Source: Casp-Chloro-G3 sp002816715
GTDB lineage: Bacteria; Chloroflexota; Dehalococcoidia; Lucifugimonadales; UBA3495
Assembly: GCA_027623815.1 (NCBI GenBank)
Contig: JAQBUV010000082.1
Span: forward strand, 1-9,765
Length of the DNA stretch: 9,765 bases
Reading direction: 5' to 3'
Shown here: piece after piece, positions 1 through 6,601 of the stretch
Numbering within the stretch: the stretch's first letter is position 1
Layout of the letters: each line of letters starts with the position of its first letter
Translations under genes and position numbers: made by a program
The notes under the pieces: model-generated
The model's input: the letters and a program-made list of their open reading frames with translations, nothing else
Database searches by the model: none
Told to the model about the DNA's origin: nothing

Positions 1-180
1 CTCTGGCCTCCCTCTTCGGTACCTGGCGGGCCCGAGGACTCAATCCTCTCCTACAGTGCCATCAGTTGCTCACTTCCCCCCAAATCTGAGCACTTACCCA
101 GAAATTTCACTGTCAATTCCCGTGTATTTCTGGAATGCGGCTCTTCTAGGTGCGGTTGGTGGTCTACCCTGAACTAGAAA
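1..180. other. Intergenic region at left edge, no gene seen
   Basis: No convincing gene is visible here. One plus-strand frame stays open from base 1 to a TAG at 175-177, but its translation is low-complexity, rich in Ser, Pro and Cys, has no start codon and resembles no family I know. There is an 8-bp perfect inverted repeat (98-105 with 126-133, 20-base loop) without a T-tract. The region lies beyond the terminator of the minus-strand block, so it is probably spacer between transcription units. Confidence 0.5.
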
Positions 181-225
181 ATCACCCCTTGGCTGGCGAT
201 TAGAGTATGGCAGCCAAGGGGTGAT
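181..225 (-). terminator. Strong hairpin terminator closing the minus-strand block
   Basis: Bases 181-195 are the exact reverse complement of 211-225: a 15-bp stem (ATCACCCCTTGGCTG) around a 15-base loop. It starts 53 bases downstream of the NHL gene's stop. On the minus strand the stem is followed by TTTCTAGTTC, so the T-tract is short. The stem's perfection and its place at the end of the block argue for a rho-independent terminator. It could act in both directions, as the plus-strand side is also AT-rich (AATAT). Confidence 0.7.
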
Positions 226-278
226 AATATACGCGGTTTGCTTAATAGTTGGTTTAGTAGTTACTAGAAGCGAGCGGC

Positions 279-1325
279 TTACAGGCGTCCTCCGTCATAG
301 AGGCCCACGAAGTAGGGAGGTATCTTGCGATAAACCTGGATACGGTTGCGCTGGGAGTCGACGATGAAGATTCGGTCTTGGTCATCGACGGTCACGCCGA
401 TTGGCCCGCGCAAGAATTTCTCTCTCTCCAGGCCCTGGGAGATTTCCCGCTCCAAACGCATCTCCGGGTTCGCGTCCAGCTTGGCTTCCCCCCATTTTGA
501 TATCGTGGCGTCGCCGGTGATTTGGGTAATATATTGTCCATCAACATCGAAAATCTGGAGGCGGTCATTATCCCAGTCGGCCACATAGATCAGCCCTTCC
601 TGGTCCACCGCAACGCCGGTGGGCCGTTTAAACTGACCATCTCCATTGCCTGAAGCGCCGAACTTCATCAGAAACTTGCCGTCTTTGCTGAATTTCTGGA
701 TGCGGTCATTGCGCCAGTCAGCCACGTAAACGTCGCCGTTCTGATCAAGGGTAATACCCCAAGGCATGTTAAACTCGCCGTCTCCGGTGCCTTCATGTCC
801 CCACTTCATCAGGAACTTACCGTCTTTGGTGAATTTTTGTACTCGATTATTGCCGGTATCCACCAGATATATATTATCTTCGCTGTCGATGGCGATGCCG
901 GAAGGCTTATCGAACTCACCGTCTCCTTGGCCCACTATTCCCCACGAGCCGAGCCAGTCCCCATCTTTGGCGAAGATGGCGACACGATTGAGCCATTCAT
1001 CGGTCACATATAAATTCTCCGCGCTATCCAGGGCAATGTCGGTGGGCCAGACCAGAGTGCCCGGGGCGTCCGACTCGCCGGTATCCATCAAATCGGCGCC
1101 TAACCGACCACCGTTGCCGATCTCGCCAATGTAGTCTTCTCGGACGGTACAAACGGTAATCCGCTTGGAATCAGCCCGGTAATCGTAGGCGCGGCTCACC
1201 ACATACATCACGTCCTCCGCGCCTCGGGCGACCGCCACCGGGTTTTTGAAGCCAGTGCCAGCCTCCTCACCGCGTCCTATGGTGTGAGTATAACGAAACG
1301 TCGCGCCTTGAACTTGAGTAGTCAT
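279..1325 (-). CDS. NHL-repeat six-bladed beta-propeller protein
   Basis: Predicted NHL-repeat protein of 348 residues that should fold as a six-bladed beta-propeller, usually a binding scaffold and sometimes a catalytic one. Six units are visible at about residues 26-70 (degenerate), 91-128, 138-176, 185-223, 232-271 and 305-334. Each has the pattern P-x-G/D-hydrophobic-x(2)-D, then (I/V)Y(V/L)xD, then NR/NDR-(V/I/L)-Q-x-F and DG. Blades 3 and 4 are almost identical around KDGKFLMK, which suggests recent internal duplication. A charged insertion (about 272-304, rich in Glu and Arg) separates blades 5 and 6. No signal peptide or membrane segment is seen, so the protein looks cytoplasmic unless exported by an unusual route. 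The ATG is preceded by GCGAGG at a good distance. It is the last gene of the minus-strand block, 130 bases after DUF1800 copy A. Its ligand or partner is unknown; the neighbouring DUF1800/DUF1501 proteins are obvious candidates (inference). Confidence 0.9.
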   Translation of the reverse strand: MTTQVQGATFRYTHTIGRGEEAGTGFKNPVAVARGAEDVMYVVSRAYDYRADSKRITVCTVREDYIGEIGNGGRLGADLMDTGESDAPGTLVWPTDIALDSAENLYVTDEWLNRVAIFAKDGDWLGSWGIVGQGDGEFDKPSGIAIDSEDNIYLVDTGNNRVQKFTKDGKFLMKWGHEGTGDGEFNMPWGITLDQNGDVYVADWRNDRIQKFSKDGKFLMKFGASGNGDGQFKRPTGVAVDQEGLIYVADWDNDRLQIFDVDGQYITQITGDATISKWGEAKLDANPEMRLEREISQGLEREKFLRGPIGVTVDDQDRIFIVDSQRNRIQVYRKIPPYFVGLYDGGRL

Positions 1326-1455
1326 TATTACCTCGCAGTCATGTGCTTTCGTCTTTCCCGTACCATCGGGAGAAGGTTCTAATTTGTTGCAGTACTCAGA
1401 AGGGCATTCGCGGGTGGTGCGCCTCCGAAACTAAATCTTTCTGCAATTGGGAAGC

Positions 1456-2859
1456 CTAAGTAAACTGGTACTCTTGTGTTGATACGATCAGCTGGAGCAT
1501 CTGCCCAATCGAATGGGCAAATTCCTCGGTGCCTGTGTCCAGCGCGCTGGCCGTTTGGAACTGGGACAACAAGAGTGTTCGAGTATCCTCCATCAGGCCG
1601 TATCCCCCCAGCATCTCCAGGCATCCCTCCACCAGTCGTTCTGCCGGCACAGTGGGGCCTTCGGCTCCCAGCCGATTGATAATAGCCTGTATCCCAGGGG
1701 CCTCAACGCGTCCCATTTCACCGGCCGTGAAGTTGACGCGTTCCACCAGAGTCCCGCTATCGATCCATTCTCTGCCGGTGTGCCACCCCTCAACCGTGGG
1801 AGGGTTCAGCAGGTCCTGACCCATGTATCTAATTTCCAGTCCAGCATCGTACATCCTGGGCTTGGGCTGGGCGAAATCGCCCACCAAGCGCAGAGTGCCG
1901 CAGACCACCTCGGCCGGGCTTTTCACCTTCGCAAATTGGGCATTCTTGAAGGAGTCAGAATTAAACAGCACCCGCAACATGGCCCGGATTTCATACCCCG
2001 ACCGGAAGTATTCCTCCTCCAGAGCCTTGATTAGCTCCGGGTCTTGGGGCGGAGTGCTCTCCCAGGCAGGCACCTGTGGTTCATCGGCCACAAAAAAATC
2101 GTAGAGATGCCTGGCAATGAACCGAGCGGTGGCGGGCTGCTTGGCGATTATGGTGATGATGTCCTGGCCGTTGAAATTGCCCGTCTCGCCCAGGAAGGTC
2201 TTTTCTTCCTCTATATGGTCAAAGTGGTTGTAGAGGAACTGATTGTGGTACCGGCCATAGGGGTACCTGGGTATCCCATTGGCGACAGTCCATCCGGTAA
2301 AGGCCTGAGCGCAGGCTTTCACGTCGTTCTCGGTGTAGTTGGGATGGCCGTCCATGCCGACGCCCATGGTGAATAGCTCCAGCAGTTCTCGGCCCCAGTT
2401 CTCGTTGACGGCGTCTTTGTGGCTGAGTTGGTTGTCTAGATAGTAGAGCATGGCCGGGTTGGTGGCGACGTCCAGCAGTAGCTGATCGAATTTGCCCAGG
2501 CCGCTGGCCCGGAACTTGTCCAACTGTACTAGAATGTTATGGGGGGCCATGCACTTGGAGTCGCCGACACAGAATATGCCGTGCCAGAAGAGGCAGATTT
2601 TCTCCTCAAGCTGACGCGGCGAGTTCACCATTCGGTAAGCCCAATACCCCTGGTTGCCTGCCAGGTAGCCCATATCCCGCCACCCCATGTACCGCTGCAT
2701 CACGTCCATGTTCAATTCGGGCTGGTCTTCAGGATGCAGCAGTTCTTCAAGAGTGGCTTCATATCCTTTGGTCGCCCGCTGCGCCAGTTCCTCGTAGGAG
2801 GCACCGAACCCGGCCCGACGCATTAGGTGGGCCATCAAAGCAACATCGTTGTTTGACAT
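1456..2859 (-). CDS. DUF1800 family protein, copy A
   Basis: Full-length DUF1800 (PF08811-type) protein of 467 residues; the family's reaction is not known to me. Hallmarks seen: an N-terminal RRAGFG segment, LFWHGIF near residue 90, AMLYYLDNQ followed by NENWGRELLELF from residue 152, the DVKACAQAFTGW stretch, ARFIARHLYDFF, a KVKSPAEVV segment, and LLNPPTVEGWH (Asn352 to Trp359). It ends in the usual STQEYQF. There is no twin-arginine or Sec leader: the protein begins MSNNDVALMAHL. AGAGGA sits five to six bases before the ATG, fixing the start. It follows DUF1501 by 184 bases, with a perfect hairpin between them. It is a close paralogue of copy B (4286-5692), roughly three quarters or more identical by eye. 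The last ~65 residues before the tail diverge most, so the two may differ in partner or substrate. DUF1800 and DUF1501 genes are commonly adjacent in bacteria, suggesting joint function. Confidence 0.93.
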   Translation of the reverse strand: MSNNDVALMAHLMRRAGFGASYEELAQRATKGYEATLEELLHPEDQPELNMDVMQRYMGWRDMGYLAGNQGYWAYRMVNSPRQLEEKICLFWHGIFCVGDSKCMAPHNILVQLDKFRASGLGKFDQLLLDVATNPAMLYYLDNQLSHKDAVNENWGRELLELFTMGVGMDGHPNYTENDVKACAQAFTGWTVANGIPRYPYGRYHNQFLYNHFDHIEEEKTFLGETGNFNGQDIITIIAKQPATARFIARHLYDFFVADEPQVPAWESTPPQDPELIKALEEEYFRSGYEIRAMLRVLFNSDSFKNAQFAKVKSPAEVVCGTLRLVGDFAQPKPRMYDAGLEIRYMGQDLLNPPTVEGWHTGREWIDSGTLVERVNFTAGEMGRVEAPGIQAIINRLGAEGPTVPAERLVEGCLEMLGGYGLMEDTRTLLLSQFQTASALDTGTEEFAHSIGQMLQLIVSTQEYQFT

Positions 2860-2981
2860 ATATTCCTCTGTTTGCTACCGCCTTTAGTTGGTGTTTCAGC
2901 ACACCGCCCCGGCGCTAAACGTCCGTTCTGGCTTCACCCGCTGCAGGCGGCATCCCTGATAAAATTCGTTGCCAGAAGGAT

Positions 2982-3019
2982 ATCAGGCTTGGGTGACCCA
3001 GTTTGGCCCCAAGCCTGAT
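2982..3019 (-). repeat. Perfect hairpin between DUF1501 and DUF1800 copy A
   Basis: Bases 2982-2993 (ATCAGGCTTGGG) are the exact reverse complement of 3008-3019, giving a 12-bp stem with a 14-base loop, 24 bases past the DUF1501 stop. On the minus strand it is followed by ATCCTTCTGG, so there is no real T-tract. It may be a partial terminator or a 3'-end stabiliser that sets the ratio of DUF1501 to the downstream genes. A separate promoter for copy A in the remaining ~120 bases cannot be excluded, but I see no clear one. Confidence 0.55.
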
Positions 3020-3043
3020 TAATCTTCCGGAAGTGGTTATCGC

Positions 3044-4186
3044 TTAGTCTTTGGCGATAAAGTCCATTTTTTCGAAGCTGCCGTTGACCAGAGGCTTGGA
3101 ATCCAAGCCCATCCAGTCCTCTAGCAGAGTGGCGTACAGGCCACGAAAGTCGTTGTTGAAGTGCAGGTTGCCCTCCAGCAACTTGTCCGCTTCCAGGGAA
3201 GGATACTCGCCATAGAAGCCACCCTTGACCCGATCCCCAATCACGAAGGCAGCGCCGCCAGAGCCGTGGTCAGTGCCGGAGCCATTGTCGTGTACCCGGC
3301 GACCAAACTCGGTGAATACCAAGAGCACCACGTTGTCGCTGGCGTTGTTTTGCTTCAGGTCGTCATAGAAGTCGCTGATGGTCTGGGAGACGTTGGTGGT
3401 TAGGTTGGCGTGGGCCGACATCTGCGTGGCGTGGGTGTCAAAGCTGTTGTACGGAGCGGTGGTGTACAGGAACCGGGTTCCCAGGTCAGCAATATGTACC
3501 TGAGCAATGTTCCTCATGTATTGAGACATGGAACTGGGGCCATACTCCACCGTGGAGGAGTATTTTTCCGGCGCGGTGGCCAGAATGTCGGCTCCGGCCA
3601 GCGCATCCATTCCGGTCTGGGAGAGGTACTCCATCACCGGGCCGCGACCCATTGCCGGTGAGTACATCCGAGAGAAGATGTCCAAGGCCTGGGTCCGCTC
3701 TTGTTCCACTTCAATACTGGTCAATACTCCGTAGGTCTCCAGGTTCCCTACAGAAGCGACGGGCACGCCGGGCGCAGACAATGCCCGGGGCAGGCCCCGC
3801 CCAAAGTTTACTCCGGTCAGCACGTTATCTTTGTTGGGGTCCAGCTCACGAATGGCCCGCCCAACCCAGCCTTCATCGGCCAGCTTTTCCGGCTCGCAAG
3901 TGTGCCAAATGTCCATTGAACGGAAATGGGAAAGGTTGGGGTTTGGATAGCCAACACCCTGAATGATGGCGACTTTTCCATCGTCGAACAGTCTCTTGAA
4001 GGGCACCATATTGGGGTTAAAGCCCACCTGGTCATTGATGGGGATGACTTGATCTTCAGGAATCCTGATGTTAGGACGATTGTCGTAATACAGGGGATTG
4101 GAATAAGGAACGATGGTGTTCATAAAGTCGTTGCCGCCCGACAGTTGCAGGACTACCAGGACGGGATCTTTCTTAGTGCTGGTCAT
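3044..4186 (-). CDS. DUF1501 family protein (alkaline-phosphatase-like fold)
   Basis: DUF1501 protein of 380 residues. The family is placed in the alkaline phosphatase/sulfatase-like superfamily, so a metal-dependent hydrolase-type fold is expected; the substrate is unknown. Signature segments seen: LQLSGGND (Asp20), NIRIPEDQ, SHFRSMDIWHT, FDTHATQMSAH (Asp250, His252, His259), and TEFGRRVHDNGSGTDHG (Asp306, His307). The Asp and His residues fit the metal-binding pattern of the superfamily (inference from position). Most DUF1501 proteins I know carry an N-terminal twin-arginine leader. This one starts directly with MTSTKKDPVLVVLQ just before the first core strand, so it appears leaderless. AGGAGA lies five bases before the ATG, which makes a longer N-terminus unlikely. 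It is flanked by two DUF1800 genes in the same direction and probably works with one or both. Confidence 0.93.
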   Translation of the reverse strand: MTSTKKDPVLVVLQLSGGNDFMNTIVPYSNPLYYDNRPNIRIPEDQVIPINDQVGFNPNMVPFKRLFDDGKVAIIQGVGYPNPNLSHFRSMDIWHTCEPEKLADEGWVGRAIRELDPNKDNVLTGVNFGRGLPRALSAPGVPVASVGNLETYGVLTSIEVEQERTQALDIFSRMYSPAMGRGPVMEYLSQTGMDALAGADILATAPEKYSSTVEYGPSSMSQYMRNIAQVHIADLGTRFLYTTAPYNSFDTHATQMSAHANLTTNVSQTISDFYDDLKQNNASDNVVLLVFTEFGRRVHDNGSGTDHGSGGAAFVIGDRVKGGFYGEYPSLEADKLLEGNLHFNNDFRGLYATLLEDWMGLDSKPLVNGSFEKMDFIAKD

Positions 4187-4244
4187 GTTTTCTCCTAGTA
4201 TGGGGGTAGAATCCGCATCCGCTAATTTTGGATGCTAAGCGACC

Positions 4245-4265
4245 GGGGAGGTTGCAAACCTCCCC
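4245..4265 (-). repeat. Compact GC-rich hairpin between DUF1800 copy B and DUF1501
   Basis: Bases 4245-4253 (GGGGAGGTT) pair exactly with 4257-4265 around a 3-base loop, 20 bases after the copy B stop codon. No T-tract follows on the minus strand (GGTCGCTTA), so it is not a classical terminator. It more likely protects the upstream mRNA 3' end or attenuates transcription into DUF1501. A second, weaker stem (4214-4219 with 4230-4235) lies nearer the DUF1501 start. Confidence 0.5.
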
Positions 4266-4285
4266 CAATAATCTTTAGTTGCTAT

Positions 4286-5692
4286 TTAGTTGAATTGATA
4301 CTCTTGAGTAGAAACAATTAACTGAAGTATTTGCCCGACAGCCAGGGCAAACTCTTTGGAGTTGGTGTTCAACCTTGCGGCGGGTTGGGCGTGGTTCAAT
4401 AGCAGGCTGTGATTGTCCTCGCTGAGTTCGTAGCAGCCCAGCGCTTTCAGGCAGCCATCCACCAATTGTTCCGCCGAAATAGTCGAACCCTCAGAACTCA
4501 ACCGATTAATAATTGCCTGGATTCCCGGAGCATCAACACGGCCCATCTCGCCAGCCGCGAAGTTGACCCGCTCCACCAGCGTGCCACTGTCGATCCATTC
4601 TTTGCCGGTATGCCACCCCTCAACTGTAGGGGGATTCAGCAGGTCTTGGCCCATATAACGAATTTCCAAAGCTGGGTCGTACATCCGGGGCTTAGGCTCG
4701 GTGAAGTCACCCACTAATCGCAGGGTTCCGCACACAATTTCCGATGGATTTTTTACCTTAACGAAACGGGCGTTTTTGAAGGTATCCGAGTTAAACAGTA
4801 CCCGCAGCATTGACCGAATCTCGTAGCCGGAGCGGAAGTATTCAGCTTCCAGTTCCTTGATCAACTCAGGATGCAGGGGCGGAACGTGCTGCCAGGCTGG
4901 CACCTGAGGTTCATCGGATACAAAATAGTTGGACAGGTGCCTGGCGATGAAACGGGCGGTGGCGGGCTGTTTGGCGATAATTTTGACAATGTCGCCGCCA
5001 TTGAAGTTGCCGGTTTCTCCCAGGAAAGTCTTGTCTTCCTCAATATGGTCATTTCGGTTGTAGAGGAACCGGTTGGCGTAGCTGCCATAAGGGTACCTGG
5101 GAATTGCGTTGGCGATGGTCCAGCCCGTAAAGGCTTGGGCGCAGGCTTTAACGTCATCCTCTGAGTAGTTGGAGTGGCCGTCCATGCCGACGCCCAGGGA
5201 GAATAGTTCCAGTAGTTCGCGTCCCCAGTTCTCGTTAACGGCTTCCTTGTGGCTCAACTGATTGTCCAGGTAGTAGAGCATTGCCGGATCGCTCGCCAGG
5301 TACATCAACAACTCTTCAAAATTGCCCAAGCCATAGGACCGGAAATTGTTCAACTCTAGCAGTATTTGCTTGGCCCGCATGCATTTAGAGTCCCCGACGC
5401 AGAAAATACCGTGCCAAAACAGGCAGACCTTTTCTTCCAATTGACGGGGGGAATTGACCATACGGTAAGTCCAGTACCCCTGATTGGCCATAAAGCCGTT
5501 CATGTCCCGCCAGCCGTGCATATAGCGGTTCATTACGTCCATCTCTAAATCGGGCTGCACTTCAGGATGAAGCAGTTCTTCCACCGTGGCCTCATAGCCT
5601 TTTGCCGCGCGCTGTTCCAGTTCCTCATAAGAAGCCCCAAACCCAGCTCGACGCATCAGGTGAGCCATTAAAGCAATCTCGTTTTCTGCCAT
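4286..5692 (-). CDS. DUF1800 family protein, copy B
   Basis: First gene of the minus-strand block: a full-length DUF1800 protein of 468 residues, paralogous to copy A over its whole length. It has one extra residue near position 60 (RYMHGWRDMNG against RYMGWRDMG). The same hallmarks are present: RRAGFG, LFWHGIF, NENWGRELLELF from residue 153, DVKACAQAFTGW, ARFIARHLSNYF, LLNPPTVEGWH (Asn353 on) and the STQEYQFN tail. It begins MAENEIALMAHL with no export signal. An AGGAG eight bases before the ATG supports the start. The frame is intact with no sign of decay, so both copies seem to be kept by selection. The gene reads away from the lipoprotein and ABC genes, with about 400 bases between. The catalytic role of the family is unknown to me. 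Confidence 0.93.
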   Translation of the reverse strand: MAENEIALMAHLMRRAGFGASYEELEQRAAKGYEATVEELLHPEVQPDLEMDVMNRYMHGWRDMNGFMANQGYWTYRMVNSPRQLEEKVCLFWHGIFCVGDSKCMRAKQILLELNNFRSYGLGNFEELLMYLASDPAMLYYLDNQLSHKEAVNENWGRELLELFSLGVGMDGHSNYSEDDVKACAQAFTGWTIANAIPRYPYGSYANRFLYNRNDHIEEDKTFLGETGNFNGGDIVKIIAKQPATARFIARHLSNYFVSDEPQVPAWQHVPPLHPELIKELEAEYFRSGYEIRSMLRVLFNSDTFKNARFVKVKNPSEIVCGTLRLVGDFTEPKPRMYDPALEIRYMGQDLLNPPTVEGWHTGKEWIDSGTLVERVNFAAGEMGRVDAPGIQAIINRLSSEGSTISAEQLVDGCLKALGCYELSEDNHSLLLNHAQPAARLNTNSKEFALAVGQILQLIVSTQEYQFN

Positions 5693-5804
5693 GCTTATAA
5701 CTCCTTTTGAATTTCTTCAGGTAGCTGTGCGTCAACTGGCACTCACCCGATTGTCCCAGATTTATGCAGCGTCTGACACGGCTGATGCCAGACTGGTCTA
5801 ACGT

Positions 5805-5828
5805 ATTATATCTGAAAAAAATTGTCAA
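5805..5828 (-). promoter_or_regulatory. Promoter-like element for the DUF1800/DUF1501/NHL block
   Basis: Read on the minus strand this is TTGACA (5828-5823), a T-rich stretch, then TATAAT (5810-5805). Both hexamers match the sigma-70 consensus exactly, but only 12 bases separate them instead of about 17, so they cannot both serve one standard holoenzyme. The TATAAT alone, or TTGACA paired with TACGTT 17 bases downstream, may be the working version. It lies at a sensible distance upstream of the first gene of the block. Confidence 0.4.
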
Positions 5829-5995
5829 CGGCTTCGTGCTTGGCCCACTGGCAACCCATATGGAATGCTACCGAACAACGGCTGATCCGAAAAGCCGCCG
5901 CAGCGTATTAACCGAATACCGCCGCGTTTGGACATTGGGGTGATTACCCTACCAAAATCAATAGGTTCCCACTCAGTTTTCTGCTGAAAGAATTT

Positions 5996-6051
5996 GCTAC
6001 AGTCAATTCATTAGGCCTATTTGTATCAGGTCCTGGTATTTGGACTGTAGC
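5996..6051. repeat. Inverted repeat upstream of the lipoprotein gene
   Basis: GCTACAGTC at 5996-6004 is the exact reverse complement of GACTGTAGC at 6043-6051, with a 38-base spacer. The spacer itself contains the near-palindrome CAGGTCCTG. The repeat ends 40 bases before the lipoprotein start. It could be a two-site operator or a leader-RNA stem. A 9-bp match at this distance could also arise by chance. Confidence 0.3.
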
Positions 6052-6091
6052 GGATGGAGGGTCAGGACAACGCCAACGCAGTGAGGTAGAT

Positions 6092-6601
6092 ATGCAGCGG
6101 GACTGCGCTCTTAGAATAACTCGGGTAGGGACAACGCTGTCGTTTTTAATAGTGGCAGTGCTGCTTTTGGCCGGGTGTGTCTACGGTACGGCAGCCCGCC
6201 CAGTAATTAATGAGCCAGTAATTACTGAGTCGGTAAATAAGAGATCCGAAGTCGCTCCTTCAATAAACTTGTTGACTCCTTGGGCCGGACAGACGTTGTC
6301 CGCTGACAATGTTGAAGTTAAGGTTGAAATTGATGGGTTCACCGTCGATGCCAAGGCAATGGGTGGCGCTGCGGTAGCTGGTAGAGGCCATTGGCACCTG
6401 TATTTGGACGGTGAGTTTATGCTGGATAGTGCTCAAGGACGCGTCATGTTGGAACCGTTGCTCAGTGGCCCTCATCACATGAGAGTGGCGTTGGCCAACA
6501 ACGACCATTACCTCTTGAATCCTTCAATTGAGGACAGCGTGGTATTTGACATAATGCCAGGTGAAGATGTGGCGGCCCTGGAAGCGGCCCCTGAATTCTG
6601 A
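6092..6601 (+). CDS. Small His-rich lipoprotein with GHWHLYLDG motif
   Basis: Predicted lipoprotein of 169 residues. The N-terminus is basic, followed by a hydrophobic stretch (about 16-26) and the lipobox LLAGC, with Cys29 as the lipidated residue; the mature protein would sit on the outer face of the membrane. After a linker comes one compact domain (about 57-155): a SINLLTPWAGQTL opening, a beta-rich segment, GHWHLYLDG (99-107), LLSGPHHMRVAL (123-134) and NNDH (136-139). This layout recalls small extracytoplasmic beta-sandwich domains of the DUF4399 type, which I recognise only by pattern. His100, His102, His128, His129 and His139 could form a metal site, perhaps for copper (inference). 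GAGGT four bases before the ATG sets the start. The frame is intact. Its end overlaps the open frame of the broken binding protein, so a deletion may have brought the two together. Confidence 0.8.
   Translation: MQRDCALRITRVGTTLSFLIVAVLLLAGCVYGTAARPVINEPVITESVNKRSEVAPSINLLTPWAGQTLSADNVEVKVEIDGFTVDAKAMGGAAVAGRGHWHLYLDGEFMLDSAQGRVMLEPLLSGPHHMRVALANNDHYLLNPSIEDSVVFDIMPGEDVAALEAAPEF

Larger units (their letters stand above)
5693..6091. other. Divergent intergenic region
   Basis: About 400 bases separate the minus-strand block from the plus-strand lipoprotein and ABC genes. It holds a promoter-like element for the minus strand (5805-5828), implying a leader of roughly 105 bases before DUF1800 copy B, and a 9-bp inverted repeat upstream of the lipoprotein (5996-6051). 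I see no RNA gene and no convincing protein gene. The open frames in it are short (for example 27 codons at 5860-5943) and resemble nothing known to me. No clear plus-strand sigma-70 promoter was found. Confidence 0.55.

Noticed and set aside
1..177. Open plus-strand frame at the left edge as the end of a gene
   Set aside because: The translation is rich in Ser, Pro and Cys with no recognisable motif, and 58 open codons in GC-rich sequence can occur by chance.
766..1134. Plus-strand open frames opposite the NHL, DUF1800 and DUF1501 genes
   Set aside because: These are antisense shadows of intact family proteins; they are low-complexity and carry no motifs.
1354..1373. Small inverted repeat between DUF1800 copy A and the NHL gene
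   Set aside because: The stem is only 7 bp including one G-U pair and has no T-tract, too weak to call.
5625..5828. Minus-strand open frame of 67 codons upstream of DUF1800 copy B
   Set aside because: It overlaps the well-supported start of copy B in another frame, crosses the promoter-like element and resembles no family.
5860..5943. 27-codon plus-strand open frame in the divergent region
   Set aside because: There is no ribosome-binding site and no recognisable sequence, and it is too short to support.
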